This document shows positions 43,996 through 54,415 of a stretch of 64,000 bases of DNA, piece by piece. Origin of the DNA: an uncultured Alphaproteobacteria bacterium (GTDB lineage: Bacteria > Pseudomonadota > Alphaproteobacteria > Methylaequorales > Methylaequoraceae); NCBI GenBank assembly GCA_902524895.1, contig CABZFH010000003.1, positions 1 through 64,000 on the forward strand. Direction: 5' to 3'. The position numbers were made by a program, and so were the translations under genes. Below the pieces are notes generated by a model. That model made no database searches, had not been told where the DNA came from, and saw only the letters and a program-made list of their open reading frames with translations. Within the stretch, counting starts at the first letter, position 1; each line of letters begins with the position of its first letter.

Positions 43996-45583
43996 AATGT
44001 GTGTTCTCTTTCATTTTTAATAAATGATAAGTTACACTATCATGCAAAGCAATAAACGAAGCATTAATTACATTGTTAGAAACACCAATCGTAGACCAAA
44101 TTTGTTTTTTGTTAGATGATTCAACTCTTACCCTAACTAATGCTTTAGTTCCATCTTGCGGCTTTAAAATTCTAACTTTGTAATCTATAAGATTTAATTT
44201 TTTTATTTGAGGATAAGGTTGAATTAATGCCTTTCTTAACGCATTATCAAGCGCGTGTATTGGTCCATCTCCCTCAGTAGCAAATAAAAATTCTTTTCCT
44301 TTAACAATAACTTTTATTCTAGCTTCGGAAACAGTCACAAAAACTCCTGAGGAATTTTTTCTTTTTTCATCTAAAACCTTAAAACTTTTGAGAGTATAAA
44401 AATCCTGAAAATTATTAAAATGTCTTCTTGCCAATAATTCGAAGCTTGCTTCAGCACCATCATATGCATAACCTAAAAATTCTTGTTCTTTTATCAGATT
44501 TATAAAAGTGCTGAGTTTTAGATCTTTTTTATTAAAATGAATATTTAATTTTTTAAGTTGGTCAGTAATCGTTGAAATTCCCGATTGATTTGAGACTACA
44601 AGTATTCTCTGGTTACCAACTTTTGATGGATCAATATGCTCATAACTTTTTGGATCCTTTTGAACGGCTGAAATATGTAATCCACCTTTGTGCGCAAAAG
44701 CTGATGAACCAACAAATGGAAGATTTCTATTCGAAGATCTGTTTAAAACTTCGTCAACAAATCTACTGACTTTAGTTAATTTATGTAAGTTTTTTTTAAA
44801 ATTAATATTGTATCCCATTTTTAAGTATAAATTTGATATGACATTTACTAAATTTGCATTACCACATCTTTCTCCCAAACCATTAAAAGTTCCTTGAACT
44901 TGATGAACATCATTCCTTGCTGATTCAATTGAATTTGCTGTCGCAGTATCTGTATCATTATGAAAATGAACACCTAAATTTTTACTTGGAATTATTTTTT
45001 TTACATCATCAAGAATTTCTTTTAATTCAAAGGGTAAAGTTCCACCATTAGTATCACATAATATTATCCATTTAGCACCAGCTTCAAAAGCTATTTTAAT
45101 TGTTTTTTTTGCATATTCGGGATTATTTTTGTAGCCGTCAAAAAAATGCTCAGCATCAAACATCACTTCATCTAATCTTTTTGAGGAATATCTTATTGAA
45201 TCATAAATGAGATCTAAATTTGCTTCCAGAGTAATTCTCAATGCTTTTTTTACATGAAAATCCCAAGTTTTTCCAACAATGCAACATGTTGATACACCTG
45301 AATTTAAAATAGAATTTAATCCTTTGTCTGCGCCAGCAGTCTTCCCAAATTTTTTTGTCATACCAAATGCTACTAATTTAGATTTTTTAAATTTTGGACA
45401 AGACTTAAAAAATTCATCATCGGTTGGGTTAGCTCCTGGCCAACCACCTTCAATATAATCAACACCGAAATCATCTAAAATTTTAGAAATTCTTACTTTA
45501 TCTTCAAAGCTTAACGCAACACCCCTAGTTTGTGCACCATCTCTTAATGTACTATCATAAATTTTTATTTTTTTTATTTTCAT
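43991..45583 (-). CDS. cimA: Citramalate synthase
   Basis: Condenses pyruvate with acetyl-CoA to citramalate, giving a threonine-independent route to isoleucine. The LeuA-like barrel begins YDSTLRDGAQTRGVALS; GVHFHNDTDTATANS holds the metal His pair; the C-terminal regulatory domain spans about 400-530. Length 530 residues and the GGWPGANPTDDEFF motif fit the CimA branch better than 2-isopropylmalate synthase. Overlaps gltX end by four bases. Confidence 0.9.
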   Translation of the reverse strand: MKIKKIKIYDSTLRDGAQTRGVALSFEDKVRISKILDDFGVDYIEGGWPGANPTDDEFFKSCPKFKKSKLVAFGMTKKFGKTAGADKGLNSILNSGVSTCCIVGKTWDFHVKKALRITLEANLDLIYDSIRYSSKRLDEVMFDAEHFFDGYKNNPEYAKKTIKIAFEAGAKWIILCDTNGGTLPFELKEILDDVKKIIPSKNLGVHFHNDTDTATANSIESARNDVHQVQGTFNGLGERCGNANLVNVISNLYLKMGYNINFKKNLHKLTKVSRFVDEVLNRSSNRNLPFVGSSAFAHKGGLHISAVQKDPKSYEHIDPSKVGNQRILVVSNQSGISTITDQLKKLNIHFNKKDLKLSTFINLIKEQEFLGYAYDGAEASFELLARRHFNNFQDFYTLKSFKVLDEKRKNSSGVFVTVSEARIKVIVKGKEFLFATEGDGPIHALDNALRKALIQPYPQIKKLNLIDYKVRILKPQDGTKALVRVRVESSNKKQIWSTIGVSNNVINASFIALHDSVTYHLLKMKENTHY

Positions 45584-46911
45584 TTTTTATTTTTTAAATC
45601 AAGACGACTAATTATTTCTTTTCTTTCTAGAAGTTGAATTATTAATTTCATTTCAGGACCATCATTTAAACCAGTAATCGCATTTCTGAGTAATAAAAAA
45701 ATTTTTTTACCTTTTTTAATTCCGCTTTTTTTGGATATCTTTTCCGTCCAAACACTCCATGTATTTTCTTCTATAATTTGTGGCAAACATTCTATGGCTA
45801 TCTGTATTACTTTTAAATCTTCGTCATTTATTTTTGAATCAAAGTTTTTGGAATAAATAATTTCAAACCAAACATCCAAATCATTTAAAGATTCTATATT
45901 AGATTTTATTGCATTCCAAAATTCTTTTGTAATATTTTTTTTTGTTACTTTTACTATTTCTGAATAACTAAGGTTTTTTAAATACTTAGAATTTAGTCTA
46001 ATTAATTCCTCAGGCAGATACTGAATTGAACTTTTTGAAAAATTTTTAAATTCAAATTCTTCAGATAGCTCTTTCAAACTTTTTATTTCTTCTAATGATA
46101 GTCCAGTACCCATTTTTGCTAAATAAGTATTTAAAGCATCTGAACTAATTTTTTTTAATTTTAAATCTTTTAACGAAAAATTATTTAGTCTTTTTGACAT
46201 ATTACTTCCTTTTGTACCTGTGATTAATGGAAAATGTCCAAAGTTTGGTATGTCAGCTCCTATATACTGAAATAATTTTATTTGCGCAGCTGTATTAGTT
46301 ATATGATCGTCTCCCCTTAATACTGTTGAAACATTTAAGTCAGCATCATCAACAACAGATGTTAAAGTAAATAACGGTGTATTATCCGAACGAAGTAATA
46401 CTGGATCGGATATAGATAGATTCTCAAATTTTATGCTTTTATGAATCAAATCATTCCATTCTATAATATTTTCATCTAATAATAATCGCCAGTGAGGTTT
46501 TCTCCCGTCTCTCACATATTCTTTAATTTGTTTTTTTGTTAGATTTAACGAGCTCCTATCATAAATTGGAGGTTTTCCAGATTTTAAAAGAAATTTTCTT
46601 TTTAAGTCCAATTCCTCAGATGTTTCATAACAAGCGTATAATTTCCCTGATTTTTTAAGTTTTTCAGAGATCTCATAGTACATTTTAATTCTTTTTGACT
46701 GAAAATAATAATTCTCAAAATTTATACCTAGCCAAGTTAAATCCTCTTTAATTGAGAATATATATTCTTCCTTCGATCTCTCTTTGTCAGTATCATCAAA
46801 TCTTAAGAAAAATTTAGTGTTTTGTTTTATTGAATATAAATAGTTTAAAAGAGCAATTCTTGCGTTACCAATATGTAAATTTCCTGTAGGACTAGGCGCA
46901 AATCTAAGCAT
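45580..46911 (-). CDS. gltX: Glutamyl-tRNA synthetase
   Basis: Class I synthetase. HIGH motif is HIGN in RFAPSPTGNLHIGNARIALL at the very start, and KMSKS is SNMSKRLNN near residue 240. Length 443 residues. Alphaproteobacteria often have two GltX proteins, one also charging tRNA-Gln; which type this is cannot be settled here. Three bases after nadE. Confidence 0.94.
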   Translation of the reverse strand: MLRFAPSPTGNLHIGNARIALLNYLYSIKQNTKFFLRFDDTDKERSKEEYIFSIKEDLTWLGINFENYYFQSKRIKMYYEISEKLKKSGKLYACYETSEELDLKRKFLLKSGKPPIYDRSSLNLTKKQIKEYVRDGRKPHWRLLLDENIIEWNDLIHKSIKFENLSISDPVLLRSDNTPLFTLTSVVDDADLNVSTVLRGDDHITNTAAQIKLFQYIGADIPNFGHFPLITGTKGSNMSKRLNNFSLKDLKLKKISSDALNTYLAKMGTGLSLEEIKSLKELSEEFEFKNFSKSSIQYLPEELIRLNSKYLKNLSYSEIVKVTKKNITKEFWNAIKSNIESLNDLDVWFEIIYSKNFDSKINDEDLKVIQIAIECLPQIIEENTWSVWTEKISKKSGIKKGKKIFLLLRNAITGLNDGPEMKLIIQLLERKEIISRLDLKNKK

Positions 46912-46913
46912 GA

Positions 46914-48557
46914 CTATTCATCGATTTTAAATCTGTTTACGATTGGGAATCTTCTATCACTATCAAAATTCATCTTAGATACTTTTGGCCCTATAACGCT
47001 TTGAAATCTTTTATATTCAGATCTCATTATCATTTTCCAAATTTTGATTATTAATTTTTTTTCAAAACCTTTTTTTATAATTTCACTTAGACTTAAATTT
47101 TCATCTATAATACAATACAAAATATTATCTAGAATATCATAAGACGGAAGAAAGTCGGTATCCTTTTGATTAAACTTTAGCTCCGCGGTTGGCTCCTTTG
47201 TAATGATATTTTTAGGTATAATATTTAAAAGCTTGCTTTTGCACAAAGAAGTAAGATTTTTATTTCGCCACTTAGAAAGTCTGTAAACATCTGACTTATA
47301 TAAGTCTTTTATAATTGAATAGCCTCCACACATATCACCATAAATCGTAGAATAACCTACTGCTAATTCTGATTTATTTCCTGTAGTAATCAAGATAGAA
47401 CCAAGTTTGTTAGACATAGCCATTAAAATAGATCCTCTAATTCTAGATTGAATATTTTCCTCGGTTACATCTTTGGTAAATTTTTTAAATGGTTCTTTTA
47501 GAGTCAAATTAAATTGTTTTCTTAAATATTCAATATTTATATGCTCCAACTTAATGTCGAGATTCTTACAAAGCATCTCCGAATCTTTCAAACTTTCTCT
47601 AGACGTAAACTTTGTGGGAAGAAATACGCCCATAACGTTTTTTTTTCCTAATGAATCACATGCTAACGATGCGCTTAAAGCGGAATCAATACCACCAGAT
47701 ATTCCCAATAATGCTTTAGAAAAACCAGATCCATTTATATAATCTCGAAAACTGATAACCAATGCATTGTAAAGGTTTTGATTCGTGTTATATTTTTTTG
47801 TTATTTTTTTATTTTTTTTATTAAAATCAAAGGTGAATGTATCATCGTATTCTTTAAAGAACGGTGCTTGAAAAATCAAATTACTTTCTTTATTAATACA
47901 AAATGATCCTCCGTCAAAAATAAGATCATCTTGACCACCCACCAAGTTAACATAAAGCATTGGTGAATTTAGAATTTTCACTCTATTCTTTACTAATTTT
48001 AACCTATCCATAAATTTATTTTTATCATAGGGTGATGCATTTATAACAATGTTAAAGTCTGCTTTATTTTTTTCTTTGCTTCTAACAAACTTTTCATTCC
48101 ATAAATCCTCGCATATAAAAATATTCAAATTTAAATTTTTAAATTTGATTTTTTTTTGAATTTTTTCTTCCTGCTTGAAATATCTTTTTTCGTCAAAAAC
48201 ACCATAATTTGGCAAAATACTTTTATTAATATTTCTTACGATTTTTCCATCTCTGATTACTAATACTGAATTATAAAGATGATTATTTTTTTGAATTATA
48301 GTTCCAAGTAAAAAAGTAGTATTTCTATGGATTGTTAAATCTATAATTTTATTTTTAAAATTATTTAATTTCAATATAAAATCTTTTCTATTAATTAAAT
48401 CTTTTGGTGGATAACCACATAATGCCAACTCACTTGTTATAAATAAGTCACATTTTTTCTTATTAGCTTTTATATAACCATCTTTCAATTTCAAAAAATT
48501 TTTTTCAAAATCGCCTACATCCGTTTTTTTTTGAAAAATTAAAATTTTTAGTTTCAA
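46914..48557 (-). CDS. nadE: Glutamine-dependent NAD+ synthetase
   Basis: Two-domain enzyme (547 residues). Residues 1-260 are a nitrilase-like glutaminase with the Glu (TSELALCGYPPKDL), Lys (INKSILPNYG) and Cys (IFICEDLWNE) triad; residues 270-547 hold the synthetase with PP-loop GISGGIDSALSA. It amidates deamido-NAD. Start is TTG at 48557 with AGGAAG upstream; it fits the family length better than any ATG. Confidence 0.94.
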   Translation of the reverse strand: MKLKILIFQKKTDVGDFEKNFLKLKDGYIKANKKKCDLFITSELALCGYPPKDLINRKDFILKLNNFKNKIIDLTIHRNTTFLLGTIIQKNNHLYNSVLVIRDGKIVRNINKSILPNYGVFDEKRYFKQEEKIQKKIKFKNLNLNIFICEDLWNEKFVRSKEKNKADFNIVINASPYDKNKFMDRLKLVKNRVKILNSPMLYVNLVGGQDDLIFDGGSFCINKESNLIFQAPFFKEYDDTFTFDFNKKNKKITKKYNTNQNLYNALVISFRDYINGSGFSKALLGISGGIDSALSASLACDSLGKKNVMGVFLPTKFTSRESLKDSEMLCKNLDIKLEHINIEYLRKQFNLTLKEPFKKFTKDVTEENIQSRIRGSILMAMSNKLGSILITTGNKSELAVGYSTIYGDMCGGYSIIKDLYKSDVYRLSKWRNKNLTSLCKSKLLNIIPKNIITKEPTAELKFNQKDTDFLPSYDILDNILYCIIDENLSLSEIIKKGFEKKLIIKIWKMIMRSEYKRFQSVIGPKVSKMNFDSDRRFPIVNRFKIDE

Positions 48558-48575
48558 TTATCTTCCTAATTTCTT

Positions 48576-49919
48576 TTATAATTCTTTTAAATATTCGGCA
48601 AGGAGAAACGCTAATTCAATAGATTGAGAAGCATTAAGTCTTGGATCGCAATGTGTATGATATCTAGCTCCAAGATCTTGATCTTTAATTTTTTGCATTC
48701 CTCCAAGGCACTCTGTAACATTTTTTCCTGTCATCTCAAGGTGTATACCACCTGCATATGATTTTTCAACTTTGTGAATATTAAAAAAAGATTTGACTTC
48801 TTTTAGAATGTTAAGAAAATTTCTTGTTTTGTAACCACTATTACTTTTCTCAATATTACCATGCATTGGATCACATGACCAAACCACGTTTTTTCCAGCA
48901 CTATTTATCTTTTTAAGAATAGGTGGAAAAAGCTTTTCAATCTTTTCACAACCCATCCGGACAATTAAAACTATTTTTCCTGCTTCATTTGTTGGGTTTA
49001 ATTTTTCTAGTAATCTTAATAATTCATTTACATCTGTTGATGGTCCAATTTTAATTCCTATTGGGTTGCTTATACCACTACAAAATTCTACATGTGCTCC
49101 ATCTATTTGTTTTGTTCTATCTCCAATCCATATTAGATGTGACGAAACATCATAGAAATAACCAGTAGTACTATCTACTCTAACAAAACAAGATTCATAA
49201 GGTAATAATAAAGCTTCATGTGAAATGAAAAAATTAGATTCTGCAAGCTGCTTTGAAGTTTCACTATTTACTCCACAAGCATTCATAAAACTTAAACTTT
49301 CAGAAATTCTATCAGCAATTTTTTTAAAAGCTGACCCTTGTGATGAATTTTTGACAAAATCTAAATTCCAGTTTTGAACATATGATAAGTCAGCATATCC
49401 TCCAGTAGCAAAAGCTCTAAGTAAATTTTGAGTTGATGCAGATTGGTTATATGCCTCTATCATTCTATCTGGATCTGGTTCTCTTGAATTTTCGTCAAAA
49501 TTTATTGAATTAATTATATCACCTAGATAACTAGGTAATTCTTCTCCATTTTTTTTCTCAGTTGGATTGGACCTTGGCTTTGCAAATTGGCCAGCTAGTC
49601 TACCAACCTTTACAACTGGGACATTGGCAGCAAAAGTTAAAACAATTGCCATTTGTAATATGACTCTAAAAGTGTCTCGTATATTATCTGGATGAAATTC
49701 AGAAAAACTTTCCGCGCAATCTCCCGCTTGCAGTAAAAAACCCTGACCTCCTACACACTTTGCAAGCTCTTTTTTCAAATCTCTTACTTCTCCAGCAAAA
49801 ACTAATGGGGGAAAAGATTTAAGCTTTTTTAAAACTTTACTCAATCTGTCTTTATTCTTATACACAGGTTGATGGAGTGCTTTTTTTTTCATCCAACTGT
49901 CTGGTTTCCAATCATTCAT
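48576..49919 (-). CDS. DAHP synthase, class II
   Basis: First step of the shikimate pathway: phosphoenolpyruvate plus erythrose 4-phosphate. It is the plant-like class II type, 447 residues, with FAGEVRDLKKELAKC, LQAGDCAESF (metal Cys), VGRLAGQFAKPRS and WSCDPMHGN. No ACT domain is seen. Spaced 70 bases from gor. Confidence 0.94.
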   Translation of the reverse strand: MNDWKPDSWMKKKALHQPVYKNKDRLSKVLKKLKSFPPLVFAGEVRDLKKELAKCVGGQGFLLQAGDCAESFSEFHPDNIRDTFRVILQMAIVLTFAANVPVVKVGRLAGQFAKPRSNPTEKKNGEELPSYLGDIINSINFDENSREPDPDRMIEAYNQSASTQNLLRAFATGGYADLSYVQNWNLDFVKNSSQGSAFKKIADRISESLSFMNACGVNSETSKQLAESNFFISHEALLLPYESCFVRVDSTTGYFYDVSSHLIWIGDRTKQIDGAHVEFCSGISNPIGIKIGPSTDVNELLRLLEKLNPTNEAGKIVLIVRMGCEKIEKLFPPILKKINSAGKNVVWSCDPMHGNIEKSNSGYKTRNFLNILKEVKSFFNIHKVEKSYAGGIHLEMTGKNVTECLGGMQKIKDQDLGARYHTHCDPRLNASQSIELAFLLAEYLKEL

Positions 49920-49989
49920 AATTATACTTTATATTTAAATAAGTTAATTTTTGCTTTCTTTTTTTTCTTATCACACTAATTGACTATTG

Positions 49990-51327
49990 TTAAATTGTCA
50001 CTATCTCTTCCGCACTAGAAGGATGAATACCAATTGTTTTTTCAAAATCACCCTTTTTAAGACCTTTAACAACAGCCACTGAAAAACCTTGAATAATCTC
50101 AGCGGCGTCATCGCCAATGTAATGCAAACCCAAAACTCTTTGACTTTTTTTTTCTACAACTAACTTTATAAAAACCTTATCTTCGAAATTACTTGTTGTA
50201 TATTTAAGCGGTTTGAATTGTGTTGTAAAGACCTCAATTTTTTTATACTTAGCTATTGCTTCAACTTCTGATAATCCTACAGTTGCCATGTTTGGATCAG
50301 AAAATATTGCAGTAGGAATATTTTTATAATTCAAAATTGATTTTTTTTTATTACCCAAATTACCTATTAAAACTTTTGCTTCGCTTATTGCGACTGGCGT
50401 CAGTTGGACCTTATCGATAACATCACCAATTGCAAAAATATTTTTAACTGATGTTTGGTAAAATTTATTTACTTTTATGGAATTATTAGAATTTAACTTT
50501 ATGTTTGTTTTATCAATACCTATACTACCAGTATTTGATTTTCTACCAGTAGCGAACATAACCGTATCAAAAGTATGTTGTTTATTCAAAAGATTTATGG
50601 AGAGATTACCTTTAAATTTTTCAATTTTTTCTATTTTACAATTTAGAAAGAAATCAATTCCTTTTTTCTTCATTTGATTTGTAAGAAAATCAGTACAATC
50701 TTTATCAAACCCTCTTAAAATTTCTTTACCTCTTAAACAAATTGCTGTTTTTACTCCAAGTCCATTGAATATAGATGCAAACTCAATTGCAATGTAACCT
50801 CCACCAATTATCAAAATTTTTTTTGGAAGCATCTTTAAGTCAAAAGCTTGATCAGAAGTTATTGCAAATTCATTACCTATTATATCTGGTATGTTTGGTT
50901 TACCTCCTACTGCTATTAAAAAATATTTTGACTTTATAAATGTATTATTACTTAGTTTAAGAGTTTTATCGTCAAGAAACATTGCCTTTGCATAATGGAT
51001 TTTAACACCTGAGCTTTTTAACAAATTTTCATATATATCATTCAATCTTCTTATTTCTTTTTTTTTTTGGGAAACTAATTTACGCCAATTAAAAGAAATA
51101 TTTTCTGCTTTCCACCCAAAAAATCGCATTAATTTTAATTCATTCTTAAAATGTGACGCATATGAATATAATTTTTTTGGTATACAACCTCTATTGACAC
51201 AAGTACCTCCAACACTCCAATTTTCAGCTAATCCAACTTTCAAACCTCTAGAAGCAGCTAATCTAGAAGCTCTAACGCCTCCAGAACCAGCCCCAATTAC
51301 AAATAAATCATATTCAAAATATTTCAT
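49990..51327 (-). CDS. gor: Glutathione reductase
   Basis: NADPH-dependent flavoprotein, 445 residues. The redox disulfide is in GGTCVNRGCIPKKLYSYAS (C42, C47 region), the NADPH fold GGGYIAIEFASIFNGLG is near 170, and the C-terminal catalytic His-Glu is in IGIHPSSAEEI. VNRGCIPKK with LYSYASHF is the glutathione reductase pattern, not dihydrolipoamide dehydrogenase. Fits with the glutaredoxin encoded nearby. Confidence 0.94.
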   Translation of the reverse strand: MKYFEYDLFVIGAGSGGVRASRLAASRGLKVGLAENWSVGGTCVNRGCIPKKLYSYASHFKNELKLMRFFGWKAENISFNWRKLVSQKKKEIRRLNDIYENLLKSSGVKIHYAKAMFLDDKTLKLSNNTFIKSKYFLIAVGGKPNIPDIIGNEFAITSDQAFDLKMLPKKILIIGGGYIAIEFASIFNGLGVKTAICLRGKEILRGFDKDCTDFLTNQMKKKGIDFFLNCKIEKIEKFKGNLSINLLNKQHTFDTVMFATGRKSNTGSIGIDKTNIKLNSNNSIKVNKFYQTSVKNIFAIGDVIDKVQLTPVAISEAKVLIGNLGNKKKSILNYKNIPTAIFSDPNMATVGLSEVEAIAKYKKIEVFTTQFKPLKYTTSNFEDKVFIKLVVEKKSQRVLGLHYIGDDAAEIIQGFSVAVVKGLKKGDFEKTIGIHPSSAEEIVTI

Positions 51328-51379
51328 AGTTTTTAAATTAAATAAATTTTTGTTATTTTAGATAGCCTCTAGAAATGAA

Positions 51380-52801
51380 TTAATTTTGATCCCATGAAAT
51401 ATATTTTTTTTCAAGAAATGCCTCTAAACCATCAGTTGATCCTTCTCTACCAATTCCTGATTCCTTAAATCCACCAAAAGGATTCAAATAGGTAGATATT
51501 TTTCCAGTATTAACACCAACCATTCCAAATTCTAATTTTTCAGAAATATTCCAAATTCTTTTTGAATTTTGAGAATAAAAATATGCTGCCAGCCCATATG
51601 ATGTGTCATTACACATTTTTATAAGAGATTCATCATTTTTAAAGAGTATAATTGGTACTAATGGTCCAAAATTCTCGTTATTAAATGCCATCATTTTTGA
51701 CGTAATATTACTTAAAACTGTTGGTTGAAAAAAAAGTTCTCCTACAGTACTTACTGATCCCCCACATAAAAGATTCGCTCCTTTCTTTAAAGCATCTTTA
51801 ATATGACTTTTTAGTTTTAAAATTGCTTTAGTATTTATTAAAGGGCCAATATCACTATTTTTCATACCATCACCAATTTTTAAACTCTCAATTTTATTAA
51901 TTAGTAAGTCTAAAAATTTTTTTTCTACAGATTCTTGAACAAATACTCTATTTGCTGATATGCAAGTTTGACCTGCATTTCGAAACTTAGAATCTATTAA
52001 GCCATTGACAGCATTTTCTAAATTTGAATCATCGAATACTACAAAAGGAGCATTACCACCTAATTCTAATGAGACACTTTTAACTGTATTTGAAGCATTT
52101 CTCATTAAAAGTTTACCTACAAGTGTAGAACCGGTAAATGTTATTTTTTTTACGAAAGGATGAGTTGATAAACTTTTTCCAATAATTTTAGGATTTCCAT
52201 TTACTACATTTAAAACACCTGGTGGAACTCCTGCCTTCAGAGCTAATTCAGCTAATTTAATTGATGTAATAGGAGTTAATTCAGAGGGTTTTAATACTAC
52301 TGTGCAACCACACGCCATAGCTGCAGATGTTTTTCTAGTCACCATTGCTAAAGGAAAGTTCCACGGTGTAATCGCTGAAACAACGCCAATAGGTTGTTTT
52401 ATTGTCATCATTTTTTTTTTTATATCAGGAGAATTAAAAATTTCTCCAGATACTCTTAGTGATTGTTCTGCAAACCATTCAATAAAACTTGCTCCATATT
52501 CTACTTCAGCCTCTGATTCTTTTAATGGTTTTCCAGACTCCAAAGTAATAATTTTAGAAATTTCTTTTTTATTTTTTTTAATTAATGAATACCATTTTTT
52601 TAATATGTCAGATCTGTACTTCGCAGTATTTCCAGACCAATTTGGAAATGCATTGTGAGCAGCCTCAATAGCTTTTTTAGCTCCCTGACTTCCAACATCA
52701 TATAAATACCCTATTATTTTCTGATTTGCTGGGTTTTCTATCTTTAGTTTCTTTGAACTCTTAACCCATTTTCCAGCAATAAGTGAATGATAATCTTGCA
52801 T
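51380..52801 (-). CDS. gabD: NAD(P)-dependent succinate-semialdehyde dehydrogenase-like
   Basis: Aldehyde dehydrogenase fold, 473 residues. Catalytic Glu is in SLELGGNAPF and Cys in FRNAGQTCISANR; the end FGGFKESGIGREG is typical. Closest by eye to GabD, which oxidises succinate semialdehyde; other aldehydes are possible. No gabT neighbours. A strong hairpin terminator lies just upstream of the start, so it likely has its own promoter. Confidence 0.85.
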   Translation of the reverse strand: MQDYHSLIAGKWVKSSKKLKIENPANQKIIGYLYDVGSQGAKKAIEAAHNAFPNWSGNTAKYRSDILKKWYSLIKKNKKEISKIITLESGKPLKESEAEVEYGASFIEWFAEQSLRVSGEIFNSPDIKKKMMTIKQPIGVVSAITPWNFPLAMVTRKTSAAMACGCTVVLKPSELTPITSIKLAELALKAGVPPGVLNVVNGNPKIIGKSLSTHPFVKKITFTGSTLVGKLLMRNASNTVKSVSLELGGNAPFVVFDDSNLENAVNGLIDSKFRNAGQTCISANRVFVQESVEKKFLDLLINKIESLKIGDGMKNSDIGPLINTKAILKLKSHIKDALKKGANLLCGGSVSTVGELFFQPTVLSNITSKMMAFNNENFGPLVPIILFKNDESLIKMCNDTSYGLAAYFYSQNSKRIWNISEKLEFGMVGVNTGKISTYLNPFGGFKESGIGREGSTDGLEAFLEKKYISWDQN

Positions 52802-52832
52802 TGCTAAGTGTAGTTGAGATTTAGAATAAAAT

Positions 52833-52860
52833 AAAAGGGATATTTAAAAATATCCCTTTT
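52833..52860 (-). terminator. Perfect hairpin terminator
   Basis: A 12-bp perfect stem (AAAAGGGATATT paired with AATATCCCTTTT) around the loop TAAA. On the minus strand it is followed by TTTTATTTTATT, so it should end the operon whose last gene is the FMN reductase. The flanking A and T runs make it usable from either strand. Confidence 0.75.
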
Positions 52861-52914
52861 ATAGTTAATGGAAAACAAGCTTGCATAATTAAGAACGACA
52901 TACATCTGAAATAT

Positions 52915-53439
52915 TTAACTAGGTAAATTTTTATAAAATTGTGATAATTTTTTGTTAAATTCATTTTCTGAAATAGACTGCTTTTTAGTTTGAATTATAC
53001 AATCTTCCATTACCTCTGATCCAAGGTATTTTAGTTGTAACCTTAAACCCTCTACAAAATTTTTTCCATTACCTCCAGAAGAACTACAAATCAGCATTTT
53101 TTTATTAATAAAAGCCTCTTTCCAATCAGTTGTAGCCCTACTAATCCATGCAATGGCATTTGTTAATATGGGTGATATTCCACCGTTATATTCTGGCGAG
53201 CACCAAACAATAGCTTTCGAACTAAGTAGAAAATCTTTAATTTTTCCTATGTCTTCTGGGAAATCTTCATTGTTTTTAAACTGCATTTCTAGTGTTGGTG
53301 TAAATAAAGGCAAAGAAAAGTCTTCCAAACATATAAGCTCTGCAACTGTGGGTGCTAAACCATCAAAAAAGTTCTTTATCTTTTTTGACATATCAAAATT
53401 ACTGTTTCTTGTAGAAGATATAATCAATATTTTTTCCAT
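52915..53439 (-). CDS. NAD(P)H-dependent FMN reductase
   Basis: Flavodoxin-like fold of the PF03358 family: ISSTRNSNFDMSKKI binds the FMN phosphate and WCSPEYNGGISPILTNAIAW is the diagnostic loop (PEYNG). Length 174 residues. Family members reduce FMN, azo dyes, quinones or chromate; physiological role here is open. Sits 15 bases after the DUF2237 gene and ends at the hairpin terminator. Confidence 0.88.
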   Translation of the reverse strand: MEKILIISSTRNSNFDMSKKIKNFFDGLAPTVAELICLEDFSLPLFTPTLEMQFKNNEDFPEDIGKIKDFLLSSKAIVWCSPEYNGGISPILTNAIAWISRATTDWKEAFINKKMLICSSSGGNGKNFVEGLRLQLKYLGSEVMEDCIIQTKKQSISENEFNKKLSQFYKNLPS

Positions 53440-53454
53440 AATTAGTAAAATAAA

Positions 53455-53841
53455 CTAGTTAATATCTAATGCAAACTTTTTTAATGTTTCGATATCAATT
53501 TTTTTTAATACCAATTTATTTGTGGCCTTTAAAAAAATCTTCGGAGCAACATTATTGTTGAGTGCTTCGATCCATCTATCAACGCATACACACCATTTAT
53601 CCCCTTGTTTTAAACCTGGAAAATTAAATTCTGGTTTAGGTGTTTTTAAATCGTTTCCTCGTTCAAATGAAAAATCCAGAAACTTTTGGTCAATCAGACA
53701 ACATACAAAATGCTGTCCAAAATCACTAACTGAGCCTGTACAAATTCCATTTCTTAAAAATCCAGTCAATGGTTTTTTGGAACAAATTTCTAATTTTAGT
53801 CCCATCACATTAGTATTTAAAAATCCTTGTTTATTTTTCAT
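53455..53841 (-). CDS. DUF2237 family protein
   Basis: 128 residues matching DUF2237: NVMGLKLEICSKKPLTGFLRNGIC at the start, FGQHFVCCLIDQKFLDFS, ERGNDLKTPKPEFNFPGL and GDKWCVCVDRWIEA. Several conserved Cys (CTGS, CCL, CVC) suggest metal binding, but function is unknown. Its start overlaps the end of the upstream Lys-rich gene by 11 bases. Confidence 0.9.
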   Translation of the reverse strand: MKNKQGFLNTNVMGLKLEICSKKPLTGFLRNGICTGSVSDFGQHFVCCLIDQKFLDFSFERGNDLKTPKPEFNFPGLKQGDKWCVCVDRWIEALNNNVAPKIFLKATNKLVLKKIDIETLKKFALDIN

Positions 53842-54415
53842 TAAAATTCTTTTTATTTCTTAATTTAGATCTTTTTACTTCAGATAATCCAAATGTCTCT
53901 TTAACAAAAAAAGTTTTGGTTTTCACTTCTTTGTCAGTTCTTATTATTTCATTTGATTTAATCATTTTTTTTTCTTTTAGAGTTTTTATCAACTGCGAAG
54001 GTATTTTATTAATATTGCCGGCAATAAAAAGTTTAGAATTAATTTCAAAATCTTTTAAAATTACAAAATTATCAGTCAAATTTGAATCATCAGACAAAAA
54101 GTTAATGATTGGGTTACCATTAACATCTCTGTTTTTTTCTGAAAAAAATTGGGTAGTATCCTTTGGCTTCTCCTTTTTTTTTTCAGAAACCTTATTTTTG
54201 TTTTTTATTTTTTTTGTAATCTTTTTTCTATTTAATGTTGATTTAAGAAAATCAATTCTAGCTGACAACTTACTTATTTTTAATGTTTCACTATCCAAAT
54301 CTCTAAACTTATCGTCATCTGAATCAATTGACCGTGTGGGTTTTTGTTCAATTTTTTTTTTGTAATAATTTTTTGCTTTGAACATATCTTGATGAAATTT
54401 TGAATCTTTTGTCAT
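53831..54415 (-). CDS. Unknown lysine-rich protein
   Basis: 194 residues, very rich in Lys, Asp and Asn, with a probable coiled coil near 45-75 (LSARIDFLKSTLNRKKI) and an ordered patch near 105-150 (FVILKDFEINSKLFIAGNI). No family recognised. Overlaps both neighbours (four bases with the GNAT gene upstream, 11 with DUF2237 downstream), which supports real translation as part of this operon. Confidence 0.5.
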   Translation of the reverse strand: MTKDSKFHQDMFKAKNYYKKKIEQKPTRSIDSDDDKFRDLDSETLKISKLSARIDFLKSTLNRKKITKKIKNKNKVSEKKKEKPKDTTQFFSEKNRDVNGNPIINFLSDDSNLTDNFVILKDFEINSKLFIAGNINKIPSQLIKTLKEKKMIKSNEIIRTDKEVKTKTFFVKETFGLSEVKRSKLRNKKNFNEK